Shown here: positions 55,717-64,000 of the stretch, in pieces
Position numbering within the stretch: the first letter of the stretch is position 1
Layout of the letters: each line of letters opens with the position of its first letter
Source of the DNA: Ancylobacter lacus
GTDB taxonomy: Bacteria > Pseudomonadota > Alphaproteobacteria > Rhizobiales > Xanthobacteraceae
NCBI RefSeq assembly: GCF_018390635.1
Contig: NZ_JAHBGE010000074.1
Location: forward strand, 31,975 to 95,974
Length of the DNA: 64,000 nucleotides
Direction of reading: 5' to 3'
The notes under the pieces: generated by a model
Database searches by the model: none
Seen by the model: only the letters and a program-made list of their open reading frames with translations
Told to the model about the DNA's origin: nothing
Translations under genes and position numbers: made by a program

Positions 55717-56727
55717 CCCCGGCGATCCCGCCGGTGCGGCAATCGCGGGGCGGTCGGCCGGCGGGGTGGCCGCGGCATTGGCCGGGCGGGTCCAGCCATG
55801 GGCCGGCAGGGCCGGAAGGTCGAGTTCGGGATAGACCAGCGCCATCAGGTCGCGCGCCGCCTGCGGGGTGCGCGGGCCGAAATTGAGGGCATAGCCGCCG
55901 TCGACGCGGAAGATGCGCCCCTCCTTCACCGCCGGTGTGCCGGCAAAGCCCGGCAGTGCCGCAAGCGCCGCGTCGGTGAGGCCGTGGCCGCGGTCGGCCA
56001 TCAGGATCAGCGCGTCCGGCGCGGCGGCCATCAGCGCCTCGTCCACCGCCGGCTTGTAGCCGGTGAGCCCGGACATGGCGTTGACGATGCCGGCGAGGTG
56101 AAACAGCGCATCCGCGCTGCTGCCGGCGCCGCCGACCACCGGCGCCGCGCCGGTGGCGGAGAGGATGAAGGCGGCCCGGCGTGGCGTCACGATCCGCTCC
56201 CGCAGCGCCGCCAGCGCGGCGAAGTCGCGCCCGACCGCGCCCGCAACCTCTTCGCCGCGCGCGGGCACCCCCATCAGCGCGGCGACGCGGCGGATATTGG
56301 CCAGCACCGCCTCGGGCGTGCGCGCCTCCGGCAGGGTCTCGAACGGAACCGAGGCACCCTTCAGCACCGCCACCACATCCGGCGGGCCGGCGCCCTGCTG
56401 CGCCAGGATGAGGGTCGGCCCGACCGAGAGCACGCCCTCGGCCGAGAGCGCGCGGATGTAGCCGACATTGGGCCGGGTCGCGAGCGCGGCCGGCGGGTAG
56501 GTGCTGGAGACGTCCACCGCCACCACCCGCTCCTCCAGCCCGAGCGCGTAGAGGATTTCCGTGGTCGCCCCGCCGATGGAGACGACGCGGGCGCGCACCG
56601 CCTCCGGCAGGGCCTCGCCCGCCTCGCCCGCCGCGCACGGGCCGGCGGACGCCACGAAGGGCAGGACCAGGAACAGGGCCGCGAGGCCAGCCGGCAGGGC
56701 ACGGCGGAGGCGGTTCAGACGCTGCAT
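55714..56727 (-). CDS. hmuT: Periplasmic haem-binding protein
   Basis: 337 residues from ATG 56727, with AAAGGTG eight bases upstream; GTG 56745 is less likely. A signal peptide ends near CAAGEAGEA. Class III periplasmic binding fold: VVSIGGATTEILYALGLEERVVAVD, VGYIRALSAEGVLSVGPTLIL and PDALILMADRGHGL. It delivers haem to hmuUV. Confidence 0.92.
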   Translation of the reverse strand: MQRLNRLRRALPAGLAALFLVLPFVASAGPCAAGEAGEALPEAVRARVVSIGGATTEILYALGLEERVVAVDVSSTYPPAALATRPNVGYIRALSAEGVLSVGPTLILAQQGAGPPDVVAVLKGASVPFETLPEARTPEAVLANIRRVAALMGVPARGEEVAGAVGRDFAALAALRERIVTPRRAAFILSATGAAPVVGGAGSSADALFHLAGIVNAMSGLTGYKPAVDEALMAAAPDALILMADRGHGLTDAALAALPGFAGTPAVKEGRIFRVDGGYALNFGPRTPQAARDLMALVYPELDLPALPAHGWTRPANAAATPPADRPAIAAPAGSPG

Positions 56728-56962
56728 GATGTCGACACCTTTCACCCGCCCCGATGACTGGTGCTGTGCTGGACCCCGCGCGGCATGGCGTCAAGATAGA
56801 CCGGGTTCAGGTCGATCACTTCCGAAAGAACTGTGCTTCCCATGCCATTTTATTGAATTGTTCCATTTAAGGACTGTGCGCGTTACTTTCGCACCTCGGC
56901 GCTGGCGGCCTGGTCCGGCTCCGGCTATGGCTTGCGGCGCCAGCCCGGAAGGAACCGCCGCC
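56728..56962. promoter_or_regulatory. Divergent hmuT/galM promoter region
   Basis: An AT-rich patch at about 56815-56880 stands out. ACTGTGC occurs at 56830-56836 and 56873-56879. It should contain the hmuTUV promoter; no defined iron-regulator box is assigned. Confidence 0.4.
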
Positions 56963-58051
56963 ATGGACATGCCCGCCGCCCCCGCACCTTCGCCCGCCCC
57001 CGCCCGGCGGGAGATCTTCGGCCACCTGCCGGACGGCGAGGCGGTCGAGCGCGTCCGGCTCCGCGGGGCGGACGGCTTCGAGGCCGCGATCATCACCTAT
57101 GGCGCGGCGGTGCAGGCCCTCCTCGTGCCCGACCGCGCCGGCCACCCGGCCGACGTGGTGCTGGGCCATGACGAACTGGCGCCCTATGTCGAGACCCGCC
57201 GCTTCTTCGGCGCCACCATCGGGCGCTACGCCAACCGCATCGCCGGCGGCGGCTTCACGCTGGACGGCGCCCGCTACACGCTCGCCGCCAATAACGGCCC
57301 GAACGCGCTGCATGGCGGCATCGAAGGGTTCGACCGCAAGAACTGGCAGGTCGTCGCGGCCGATGCCGGTGCGGTGACGCTGTCCTGCCTCAGCCCGGAT
57401 GGCGAGGAGGGCTTTCCCGGCACGGTGACGGCCCGCCTCACCTACGCCCTCACCGGGCCGCGCGAGCTCACGCTTTCCTTCGAGGCGACCACCGACCGGG
57501 CCACGGTGGTGAACCTCACCCATCACGGCTTCTTCAACCTCGCCGGGGTCGAGGCCGGCGGCGACGTGCTGGACCACGTGCTGACGCTGCCGGCGGCGCA
57601 TTACCTGCCGGTCGACGCCACCGCGATTCCGCTGGCGGGCCCCGCTCCAGTGGCCGGCACGCCGTTCGACTTCCGCAGCCCGACCCCGATCGGCGCCCGC
57701 ATCCGCGATGATCACGAGCAGGTGCGGCTCGGCCGCGGCTATGACCACAACTGGTGCCTCGGCGAGGGCCGCGCCGCCGCGCCGGTGCTGGCGGCCCGGG
57801 TGGAGCATCCCGGCTCCGGCCGGGTGATGGAGCTTCTCACCGACCAGCCCGGCCTGCAGTTCTATTCCGGCAATTTTCTTGATGGCACCGCCGTGGGCAA
57901 GTTCGGCCGGCTGCACCGCCAGTCCGACGCCTTCTGCCTCGAGCCGCAGTTCTGGCCGGACACCCCGAACCGGCCGGACTTCCCCTCCTGCCGGCTGGAG
58001 CCGGGCGAGGTGTGGCGGCACGTCTCGGTCTACCGTTTCTCGGCGGTGTAG
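56963..58051 (+). CDS. galM: Aldose 1-epimerase (galactose mutarotase)
   Basis: Interconverts alpha and beta anomers of free hexoses. 362 residues from ATG 56963, which has AAGGA upstream. GATIGRYANRIAGG, NNGPNALHGG, THHGFFNLAG and the late Glu region LEPQFWPDTPN are conserved. No other sugar catabolism gene is adjacent. Confidence 0.93.
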   Translation: MDMPAAPAPSPAPARREIFGHLPDGEAVERVRLRGADGFEAAIITYGAAVQALLVPDRAGHPADVVLGHDELAPYVETRRFFGATIGRYANRIAGGGFTLDGARYTLAANNGPNALHGGIEGFDRKNWQVVAADAGAVTLSCLSPDGEEGFPGTVTARLTYALTGPRELTLSFEATTDRATVVNLTHHGFFNLAGVEAGGDVLDHVLTLPAAHYLPVDATAIPLAGPAPVAGTPFDFRSPTPIGARIRDDHEQVRLGRGYDHNWCLGEGRAAAPVLAARVEHPGSGRVMELLTDQPGLQFYSGNFLDGTAVGKFGRLHRQSDAFCLEPQFWPDTPNRPDFPSCRLEPGEVWRHVSVYRFSAV

Positions 58052-58093
58052 CGGGGCGGCGGCGCGTTCGGCGCGGGCGGGGGACGCCGGCCG

Positions 58094-59053
58094 TCAGGCG
58101 GTCCCCTCCTCTGTGCCGCCGACCGGCAGCAGCTTCCCGGCATGGCCCGGCGGCAGCGCCCCACGCGCCAGCCATTCCAGCGCCAGCGGCCACAGCGTCG
58201 GCCGGAACCGCTCGTGGAAGAAGGCGAAGTGACCGATCGCGGTCTCCCCCACCTCCGCCGGGGCAAGGCGCAGATGGGTGCGGGGGCAGCCGGTGAAATA
58301 GCCGAGCAGCCGCTCGGTGGCGGCGATGGTGCCGAAGGGATCGTCCGTGAGGCTGATGGCCAGCAGCGGCGCGCGCAGCGCGGCGAAGCGTGCCGGCAGC
58401 GCCGCCGCGGCCGCCGGGTCGTGACGGCGCAGGCTGGCCTCGAACCGCCCGCCCATGCGGCTCCAGTCGCGGGCGACCCCGGCGGGCGTGTCCTCCATCC
58501 AGCCGAGCCGGCGCGCCGGCACATAGCCGAACAGCGCGGCGAGGGCGGGCATGGCGACATGCCATTTCAGGTACATGGCGCGCCGCGCCGCCGGGTCGTA
58601 ATCGCGCCAATGGGCGAATTGCGAGCCCACCGTGACGATGCGCGACACCGCCACGGCCGAAGGCGCCAGCCCCACCGCGAAGCCGCCGATGGAATGGGCC
58701 ACCACATGCAGCGCCCGCCCGAGGCCGCGCGCCGCGGCGAAGCCGAGCGCGGCGTCGAGGTCCTGCTCGCCCCAGTCGACCCAGCCGGCGTGGAAGTCGC
58801 GCAGCCGGGCCGGGCGCGACTCGCCGATGCCGCGATAATCGAAGGTCAGCACGTCGAAGCCGTGATCGGCGAGCCAGCCGGCGAAGCGGGCGTAATAGCG
58901 CGCCCGCACCGAGGTGGCGGGGGCGATGACGACGATGGGTCGGCTGGCGCCGGGCTGCTCACACAGCGTGGCGCCGAGCCGGTAGCCGTCGGCGGCGCGA
59001 AGACGCACCGGCACGCCGGCTGTCCGCCCGCCCTCGCCCGCCTGCTCCGCCAT
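58094..59053 (-). CDS. Alpha/beta hydrolase
   Basis: 319 residues from ATG 59053. Core: VVIAPATSVRARYYARFA, DYRGIGES and the nucleophile elbow VAHSIGG with Ser at the centre; candidate Asp is in SLTDDPFG and His in IGHFAFF. It resembles the predicted esterase/lipase group often called alpha/beta fold hydrolase family protein; the substrate is unknown. Confidence 0.85.
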   Translation of the reverse strand: MAEQAGEGGRTAGVPVRLRAADGYRLGATLCEQPGASRPIVVIAPATSVRARYYARFAGWLADHGFDVLTFDYRGIGESRPARLRDFHAGWVDWGEQDLDAALGFAAARGLGRALHVVAHSIGGFAVGLAPSAVAVSRIVTVGSQFAHWRDYDPAARRAMYLKWHVAMPALAALFGYVPARRLGWMEDTPAGVARDWSRMGGRFEASLRRHDPAAAAALPARFAALRAPLLAISLTDDPFGTIAATERLLGYFTGCPRTHLRLAPAEVGETAIGHFAFFHERFRPTLWPLALEWLARGALPPGHAGKLLPVGGTEEGTA

Positions 59054-59181
59054 TGCGCCTTCCCCCTCCACCGGCCGCCACCCGCGGACCCTCTGCCGGC
59101 CGCACGGCCCGCGCCTCGCGCCTCGCGCCTCGCGCCGAACCATGCCGCCGCCGCGCGCGGGTGTCGACGCGCCTGGCAGAG

Positions 59182-60162
59182 TCAGCGGGATGGTTCGAGC
59201 AGGTTGAGCCGCACAAGACTTTGGGCGGTGGCGAGGATGGCCTCCTCGGGTGCGCGCGGCTGCCAGCCCAGCCTCCGTCTCGCCTTGTCGCTGCTCGACC
59301 GCCGGGGGTGCGCGGCAGCCGGCGCGGAGGCCGCGCGACGAGGCACCTTCACGGCGGCTTCGCCGAGGTGCTCGCGCAAGAGGGTGGCGACTCCCAGCAG
59401 CGACAGCGGTTCGCCGCTGACGGCGATGAAACGCTCGCCCGCCGCGCACGGCTCCACCATGGCCCGCAGGTGCAGGTCGGCGACGTCGCGCACGTCCACC
59501 ACGCCGAACCACATATCCGGCAGTTCGGGCGGAAAGGCCCCGTCGAGCAATCCCTTGACGATCTGAACCGACGCCGAGAGCTGAGGGCCGAGCACGGGGC
59601 CGAAAATGCCGGTCGGATTGACCACGCTCAGTTCCGGCGCTCCGCTCGCCGTGACGAAGTCCCACGCCGCGCGCTCCGCCACGACCTTCGACAGGATGTA
59701 GGGCTGGTTCGGTGCCTCGATCGGGGTCCAGTCCGCCTCCGTATGGACATGGCCCGCCGGCGCGGAACCATAGCCGACGGCGGCAAAGGACGACGTCAGG
59801 ACGACGCGTTTAACACCGGCCTGACGCGCCGCCCGAAGCACGCGCAGCGTTCCCTCGCGTGCCGGCACGATCAGTTCGTCCGGGTTGGCCGGCTGGACCG
59901 GAGGGAAGGGCGATGCCGTGTGCAGGACATGGTCGCAGCCGGCGGCGGCCTCGGCCCACCCTTCGTCACTCCCCAGATCCGCAGCGTGGAAGGTGAGCCC
60001 GGGCGTGGTGTCGGCCCCGGCCGCCGCAAGCGTGGAGCGGACGTCGCTCTCCTTGTCGAGATTCCTCAGCGTCGCGCGCACCTCATGTCCCGCCGCCAAC
60101 GCCGCCAGAATGCAATGACCGCCAAGGAAGCCCGAGCCACCCGTAACAAGAACCTTGCTCAT
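59182..60162 (-). CDS. NAD(P)-dependent aldehyde reductase, dihydroflavonol-4-reductase type SDR
   Basis: 326 residues. Extended SDR: VTGGSGFLGGHCI, TSSFAAVGYG, and YILSKVVAE (YxxxK). The C-terminal part jumps from VKVPRRAAS to RRSSSDKARRRLGW, whereas relatives usually carry about 25 more residues between these motifs, so a short in-frame loss is likely. It is divergent from an HxlR regulator, which often responds to the stress its neighbour handles. Confidence 0.88.
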   Translation of the reverse strand: MSKVLVTGGSGFLGGHCILAALAAGHEVRATLRNLDKESDVRSTLAAAGADTTPGLTFHAADLGSDEGWAEAAAGCDHVLHTASPFPPVQPANPDELIVPAREGTLRVLRAARQAGVKRVVLTSSFAAVGYGSAPAGHVHTEADWTPIEAPNQPYILSKVVAERAAWDFVTASGAPELSVVNPTGIFGPVLGPQLSASVQIVKGLLDGAFPPELPDMWFGVVDVRDVADLHLRAMVEPCAAGERFIAVSGEPLSLLGVATLLREHLGEAAVKVPRRAASAPAAAHPRRSSSDKARRRLGWQPRAPEEAILATAQSLVRLNLLEPSR

Positions 60163-60205
60163 CCGATCGTCATGCCTTCACATTTCGTCCGTTGCGCAGT
60201 GTGCG

Positions 60206-60227
60206 GCTTGTAGCGAGCCTGACAAGC
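60206..60227. promoter_or_regulatory. Inverted repeat in the SDR-hxlR divergent gap
   Basis: GCTTGT (60206-60211) and ACAAGC (60222-60227) with a 10-bp spacer, centred in an 87-bp gap. A likely operator for the HxlR dimer. Confidence 0.5.
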
Positions 60228-60249
60228 AGGATGGATTTTCTGAGGTAGT

Positions 60250-60630
60250 ATGGAAATGCAGACTGTAGAACCGCGCAGCTATGGCAAGGATTGCGAGGAC
60301 TGTACGGGGCCGGAGCGCATCGACGTCCTGCGGTTCCAGCGCGCCATCAGGGCCATTACGGGAAAATGGAAGATCGAGATCGTCTGCAGCCTGGTCGGCG
60401 GGCCAATGCGGTTCGGCGAACTGCGTCGCGCGCTGCCGGGCGTGACCCAGCACATGCTGACCGCGCAGCTGCGCACGCTCGAACACGACGGCATCGTCAT
60501 CCGCACCGTCTATGCCGAGATGCCTCCCCGCGTGGACTACGCGCTGTCGCGGGCCGGCATCGAGCTTATGCCGACCTTTGCCGCCTTGCGTGACTGGGCG
60601 TTGCGCTATGAGCACCAGCTCCCGGACTGA
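60250..60630 (+). CDS. HxlR family transcriptional regulator
   Basis: 126 residues, winged HTH. It has a CEDC pair near the N-terminus (KDCEDCTGPER), then WKIEIVCSLVGGPMRFGELRRALPGVTQHMLTAQLRTLE split across the HTH and wing. Cysteine-bearing HxlR members can sense electrophiles. Likely regulates the divergent aldehyde reductase. Confidence 0.9.
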   Translation: MEMQTVEPRSYGKDCEDCTGPERIDVLRFQRAIRAITGKWKIEIVCSLVGGPMRFGELRRALPGVTQHMLTAQLRTLEHDGIVIRTVYAEMPPRVDYALSRAGIELMPTFAALRDWALRYEHQLPD

Positions 60631-60717
60631 TGCTGGCAAGGCAATGCATCAGGCCCGCGGCTGACGTCGACGGCGCACGGCGACGGGTGCGGCGGGCGGG
60701 CGCGGCGGGCGGCCGGC

Positions 60718-61002
60718 TCAGTCCGCCGGCGGGATGTGGGGCACGGCGGCGATGTCCGGCGCCGCCCCGCCGCCGCCGCACAGCCGGACCCCGCAGCCGC
60801 CACCCTCGTCCGCCAGCAGCCGGATGCCCGCCGCCTCGAAGGTGCGCACCAGCACGCTCTCGGTCGCGCGGTGCAGCGCGTGGCGGCCGACCTCGAAGTC
60901 GCGGATGGTGCTGCGCGAGACCCCCGCCGCCGAGGCGAGCTGGTCCTGGGTCCAGTCGAGGAAACCGCGGGCGGCGCGGCACTGCGCAGGAGAGAGAACC
61001 AT
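60718..61002 (-). CDS. Small XRE-family HTH protein
   Basis: 94 residues from ATG 61002 (MVLSPAQCRAARGFLDWTQD). The HTH at about 10-60 (QLASAAGVSRSTIRDFEVGR) is followed by a short tail ending in Gly/Ala/Pro. An in-frame ATG at 61041 would add 13 residues. It is divergent from the Mrp antiporter with 103 bp between. Confidence 0.82.
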   Translation of the reverse strand: MVLSPAQCRAARGFLDWTQDQLASAAGVSRSTIRDFEVGRHALHRATESVLVRTFEAAGIRLLADEGGGCGVRLCGGGGAAPDIAAVPHIPPAD

Positions 61003-61045
61003 GCGATTTTGGCCTTGCTCGATCCGGCCATATTCAACCATAATG

Positions 61046-61076
61046 GGCGAAATCGATCAACCTGGGTAAATTCGCC
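61046..61076. promoter_or_regulatory. Inverted repeat in the XRE-mrpA divergent gap
   Basis: GGCGAA (61046-61051) and TTCGCC (61071-61076), 19 bp apart. A possible site for the XRE protein. Confidence 0.35.
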
Positions 61077-61105
61077 GCGCGCATCAGAGGGAGCACACCG
61101 CCCGA

Positions 61106-64000
61106 ATGCCGACCAGCACGCACCTCCTGCTGCTCGTCCTCGTGCTTCCCTTCGGCGGCAGTCTTGCGGCCGCCTTTCTGCCGACCCACGCCCGCACCGC
61201 CGCGGCGCTGATGGCGGGCCTCGTCGGCCTCGCCGGCACCATCGCCGTGGTGCTGCTCTACCCCCACGCCGCCGAGGGCGCGCTGCGCCTCAAGGTGGAA
61301 TGGCTGCCGAGTCTGGGGCTCACCTTCTCGCTGCGGCTGGACGGGCTGAGCTGGCTGTTCGCCGGCCTCGTCTACGGCATCGGCATGCTGGTGGCGCTGT
61401 ATGCCCGCTACTACATGTCGGAAGAAGACCCGGTGCCCCGCTTCTTCTCGTTCCTGCTCGCCTTCATGGGGGCGATGGCCGGGGTCGTGCTGTCGGGCAA
61501 CCTCATCCAGATCGTGTTCTTCTGGGAGCTGACCAGCCTCTTCTCCTTCCTGCTGATCGGCTACTGGCACCAGAACGCGGCGGCGCGCGACGGGGCGCGT
61601 ATGGCGCTCACCGTCACCGGCACCGGCGGGCTGTGCCTGTTCGTCGGCGTGGTGCTGCTCGGCCACATCGTCGGCAGCTACGACCTCGACGTGGTGCTGA
61701 CCTCCGGGGCGCTGATCGCCGCGCACCCGCTCTACGGGCCGGCGCTGGCGCTGATCCTGCTCGGCGCCTTCACCAAGTCGGCGCAGGTGCCGTTCCATTT
61801 CTGGCTGCCCAACGCCATGACGGCGCCGACCCCGGTCTCGGCCTATCTGCATTCGGCGACGATGGTGAAGGCCGGGGTGTTCCTGCTGATGCGGCTGTGG
61901 CCGGCGCTGGCGGGCACCGACGTGTGGTTCTACGCGGTGGTGCCGGTGGGGCTGGCGACGCTGGTGTTCGGCGCCTTCGCCGCCATCTTCCAGCAGGACC
62001 TCAAGGGGCTGCTGGCCTATTCCACCATCAGCCATCTCGGCCTCATCACCCTGCTGCTCGGCCTCGGCAGCCCGCTGGCGGCGGTGGCGGCGATCTTCCA
62101 CACCATCAACCACGCCACCTTCAAGGCCTCGCTGTTCATGGCGGCGGGCATCATCGACCACGAGACCGGCACCCGCGACCTGCGCAGGCTGAGCGGGCTC
62201 TACCCCTTCATGCCGGTGACGGCGCGGCTCGCCATGGTGGCGGCGGCGGCGATGGCCGGGGTGCCGCTGCTGAACGGCTTCCTCTCCAAGGAGATGTTCT
62301 TCGCCGAGACGGCGGAGAATCACACCGGCTCGCTGCTGGACGATTCGCTGCCCTATTTCGCCACCATCGCCGGGGTGTTCTCGGTCGCCTATTCGCTGCG
62401 CTTCATCCTCGGCGCCTTCTTCGGCCCGCCGCCGAAAGACCTGCCCCGCACCCCGCACGAGCCGCCGCACTGGATGCGGTTTCCCATCGAGGTGCTGGTG
62501 CTGATCTGCATCGTGGTGGGCGTGGTGCCGAGCTGGACCGTCGGCCCGGTGCTGGCGGACGCCGCCCGCGCCGTGGTGGGGCCGAGCCTGCCCTATTACA
62601 GCCTCGCGGTCTGGCACGGCTTCACGCTGGCGCTGGCCATGAGCATCGTGGCCGTGGTCGGCGGCATCTTCCTCTACGTGCTGCTGCGCGACTATCTCGA
62701 CACCGGCATGGAAGGGCCGCCGCTGCTGCGCCGGCTCAGGGGCCAGCGCATCTTCGAGAAGGTGCTGGTCACCGTGTCGTGGCGCTGGGCCCGCGCGCTG
62801 GAGCGCTGGTTCGGCTCGCGCCGGCTCCAGCCCCAGCTCCGGGTGCTGGTGGCGGTGACGCTGCTGGCCGGCGCCCTGCCCTTCCTGCTCCACGGCGCCG
62901 CCGCGCCGGGCCCGCAGGCCGGCACCCCGCTCGACCCTGCCTTCGCCGCCGTGTGGGCGGTGGGCATCGTCTGCTCCATCGCCGCGGCCTATACCGCGAA
63001 GTTCCACCGCCTCGCGGCGCTGGTGCTCATCGGCATCGCCGGCCTCGTCACCTGCGTCACCTTCGTGTGGCTGTCGGCGCCGGACCTCGCGGTGACCCAG
63101 CTTCTCGTCGAGATCGTCACCACCGTGCTGCTGCTGCTGGGCCTGCGCTGGCTGCCGCAGCGCCAGGAGCCGGTCTATGGCGAGGGAACCCCGCTGAAGG
63201 TGCGGCTGCGCCGCGCGGCCGACTTCGTGCTCGCGCTGCTGGTGGGCGGCGGCATGGCGACCCTCTCCTATCTCGTCATGACCCGCCCGCTGCCCGACAG
63301 CGTGTCCCGCTTCTTCGTCGAGCGGGCCTATACCGAAGGCGGCGGCACCAACATCGTCAACGTCATCCTGGTGGATTTCCGCGCCTTCGACACCCAGGGC
63401 GAGATCGCGGTGCTGTGCATCGTGGCGCTGACGGTGTTCGCGCTGCTGCGCCGCTTCCGCCCCGCCGCCGAGACGGTGGAGCGGCCGCGCCAGCAGAAGC
63501 TGCAGAACGCCTATGACGCCGCCGCGCCGGAACGGCAGGTGGGCGACACCATGGCGGACTACATGTTCGTGCCCGGCCTCATCATGCACTGGATGTTCCC
63601 GGTGGTGGTGGTGCTGGCGGTGTATCTGTTCATGCGCGGCCACGACCTGCCGGGCGGCGGCTTCGCCGCCGGCGTCACCCTCTCCATCGCCTTCGTGATG
63701 CAGTACATCGCCGCCGGCACCCGCTGGGTGGAGGACCATCTGCGCGTGCTGCCGCTGCGCTGGATGGGGCTCGGCCTGCTCACCGCGCTGGCGACCGGCG
63801 CCGGCGCCTGGGCGTTCGGCGCGCCCTTCCTCACCTCGCACCACCAGTATGTGTACCTGCCGCTGGTCGGCAAGGTGCCGGCGGCGACCGCGCTGCTGTT
63901 CGATCTCGGCGTGTTCGCGCTGGTGGTGGGCGCCACCGTGCTGATCCTCATCGCCCTCGCCCACCAGTCGCTGCGGCGAGCCCGGGTGCGCGAGGAGGCG
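61106..64000 (+). CDS. Fused MrpA-MrpB subunit of a cation/proton antiporter (3' partial)
   Basis: 965 residues to the window edge, still open. Multi-subunit Na+(K+)/H+ antiporter of the Mrp/Pha type. The MrpA part has complex-I-like motifs FTKSAQVPFHFWLPNAM, SAYLHSATMVKAG and YSTISHLGL over about residues 1-780. The MnhB/MrpB part (about 815 on; VGDTMADYMFVPGLIMHW, FMRGHDLPGGGFAAG) is on the same chain, as in rhizobial PhaA. Good start: ATG 61106 with GAGGGAG upstream. Remaining subunits should lie just to the right. Confidence 0.92.
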   Translation, partial: MPTSTHLLLLVLVLPFGGSLAAAFLPTHARTAAALMAGLVGLAGTIAVVLLYPHAAEGALRLKVEWLPSLGLTFSLRLDGLSWLFAGLVYGIGMLVALYARYYMSEEDPVPRFFSFLLAFMGAMAGVVLSGNLIQIVFFWELTSLFSFLLIGYWHQNAAARDGARMALTVTGTGGLCLFVGVVLLGHIVGSYDLDVVLTSGALIAAHPLYGPALALILLGAFTKSAQVPFHFWLPNAMTAPTPVSAYLHSATMVKAGVFLLMRLWPALAGTDVWFYAVVPVGLATLVFGAFAAIFQQDLKGLLAYSTISHLGLITLLLGLGSPLAAVAAIFHTINHATFKASLFMAAGIIDHETGTRDLRRLSGLYPFMPVTARLAMVAAAAMAGVPLLNGFLSKEMFFAETAENHTGSLLDDSLPYFATIAGVFSVAYSLRFILGAFFGPPPKDLPRTPHEPPHWMRFPIEVLVLICIVVGVVPSWTVGPVLADAARAVVGPSLPYYSLAVWHGFTLALAMSIVAVVGGIFLYVLLRDYLDTGMEGPPLLRRLRGQRIFEKVLVTVSWRWARALERWFGSRRLQPQLRVLVAVTLLAGALPFLLHGAAAPGPQAGTPLDPAFAAVWAVGIVCSIAAAYTAKFHRLAALVLIGIAGLVTCVTFVWLSAPDLAVTQLLVEIVTTVLLLLGLRWLPQRQEPVYGEGTPLKVRLRRAADFVLALLVGGGMATLSYLVMTRPLPDSVSRFFVERAYTEGGGTNIVNVILVDFRAFDTQGEIAVLCIVALTVFALLRRFRPAAETVERPRQQKLQNAYDAAAPERQVGDTMADYMFVPGLIMHWMFPVVVVLAVYLFMRGHDLPGGGFAAGVTLSIAFVMQYIAAGTRWVEDHLRVLPLRWMGLGLLTALATGAGAWAFGAPFLTSHHQYVYLPLVGKVPAATALLFDLGVFALVVGATVLILIALAHQSLRRARVREEA

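Noticed and set aside
60736-63516. A 926-codon plus-strand frame over the antiporter
   Set aside because: A different frame starting at 61106 encodes unmistakable MrpA motifs; the 926-codon product is low-complexity.
61034-63964. A 976-codon minus-strand frame
   Set aside because: Antisense to MrpA, His/Gln/Arg-rich, no recognisable fold.
1-64000. Prophage, insertion sequence, toxin-antitoxin, restriction or other defence system
   Set aside because: No integrase, transposase, nuclease, methylase or typical small-gene pair was recognised anywhere in the window.
1-64000. tRNA or rRNA genes
   Set aside because: No cloverleaf with a TTCRA-type arm or rRNA-like stretch was noticed in the gaps by reading; a tRNAscan-SE run would settle it.

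Overview
The window reads as chromosomal core genome of a GC-rich alphaproteobacterium. The gene order (pepA/lptF-lptG-lptD-surA-pdxA-rsmA against gmk-yicC-mltG-fabF-acpP-fabG-fabD, then rpsF-rpsR-DUF2232-rplI-cfa-dnaB-alr-radA-cvpA-purF), a Porin_2-type porin, the S6 and L9 tails and a fused MrpA-MrpB point to Hyphomicrobiales (Rhizobiales), most likely a Xanthobacteraceae-like genus such as Ancylobacter, Xanthobacter or Starkeya. That placement is inferred from gene content and order; no 16S or tRNA gene is present to test it.

Layout. 1-2.7 kb: tandem repeat, then divergent oxyR/katA. 2.9-4.8 kb: ABC-F ATPase. 4.8-5.4 kb: a gene-free block with three different short tandem-repeat arrays. 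5.4-6.7 kb: major porin with a clear terminator. 7.2-9.3 kb: holC and pepA. 9.5-17.4 kb: a plus-strand run for LPS export and outer-membrane assembly (lptF, lptG, lptD, surA) continuing into pdxA and rsmA. 17.4-23.8 kb: a minus-strand run for fatty acid synthesis (fabD, fabG, acpP, fabF), mltG, yicC and gmk. 24.1-35.9 kb: a plus-strand run with ribosomal proteins, cfa, dnaB, alr, radA, cvpA, purF, a VOC protein and an SDR. 35.8-37.4 kb: EamA transporter divergent from an Lrp/AsnC regulator. 37.4-41.7 kb: der, a small lipoprotein, a TPR membrane protein, panB and nnrU. 42.0-46.1 kb: diguanylate cyclase, prfC, ArsC-like reductase and DUF72. 46.1-50.3 kb: an accessory-looking glycosyltransferase cassette behind a short AT-rich operator-like region. 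50.5-56.7 kb: a haem acquisition island (TonB receptor plus haem oxygenase facing hmuTUV). 57-61 kb: aldose epimerase, alpha/beta hydrolase, a shortened dihydroflavonol-reductase-type SDR with a divergent HxlR regulator, and a small XRE regulator. 61.1-64 kb: a fused MrpA-MrpB cation/proton antiporter that runs off the window.

Most of the DNA is ordinary housekeeping sequence with tight spacing, many ATGA/GTGA start-stop overlaps and several tail-to-tail overlaps. No phage, insertion sequence, CRISPR array, tRNA or rRNA was seen. I did not find a convincing new multi-gene system. The items best worth a second look are: the chain of two five-codon minigenes between hmuT and hmuU; the tandem operator-like repeat and glycosyltransferase cassette at 46.1-50.3 kb; the minisatellite block at 4.8-5.2 kb; and a short lipoprotein in the slot that in relatives often holds BamB.
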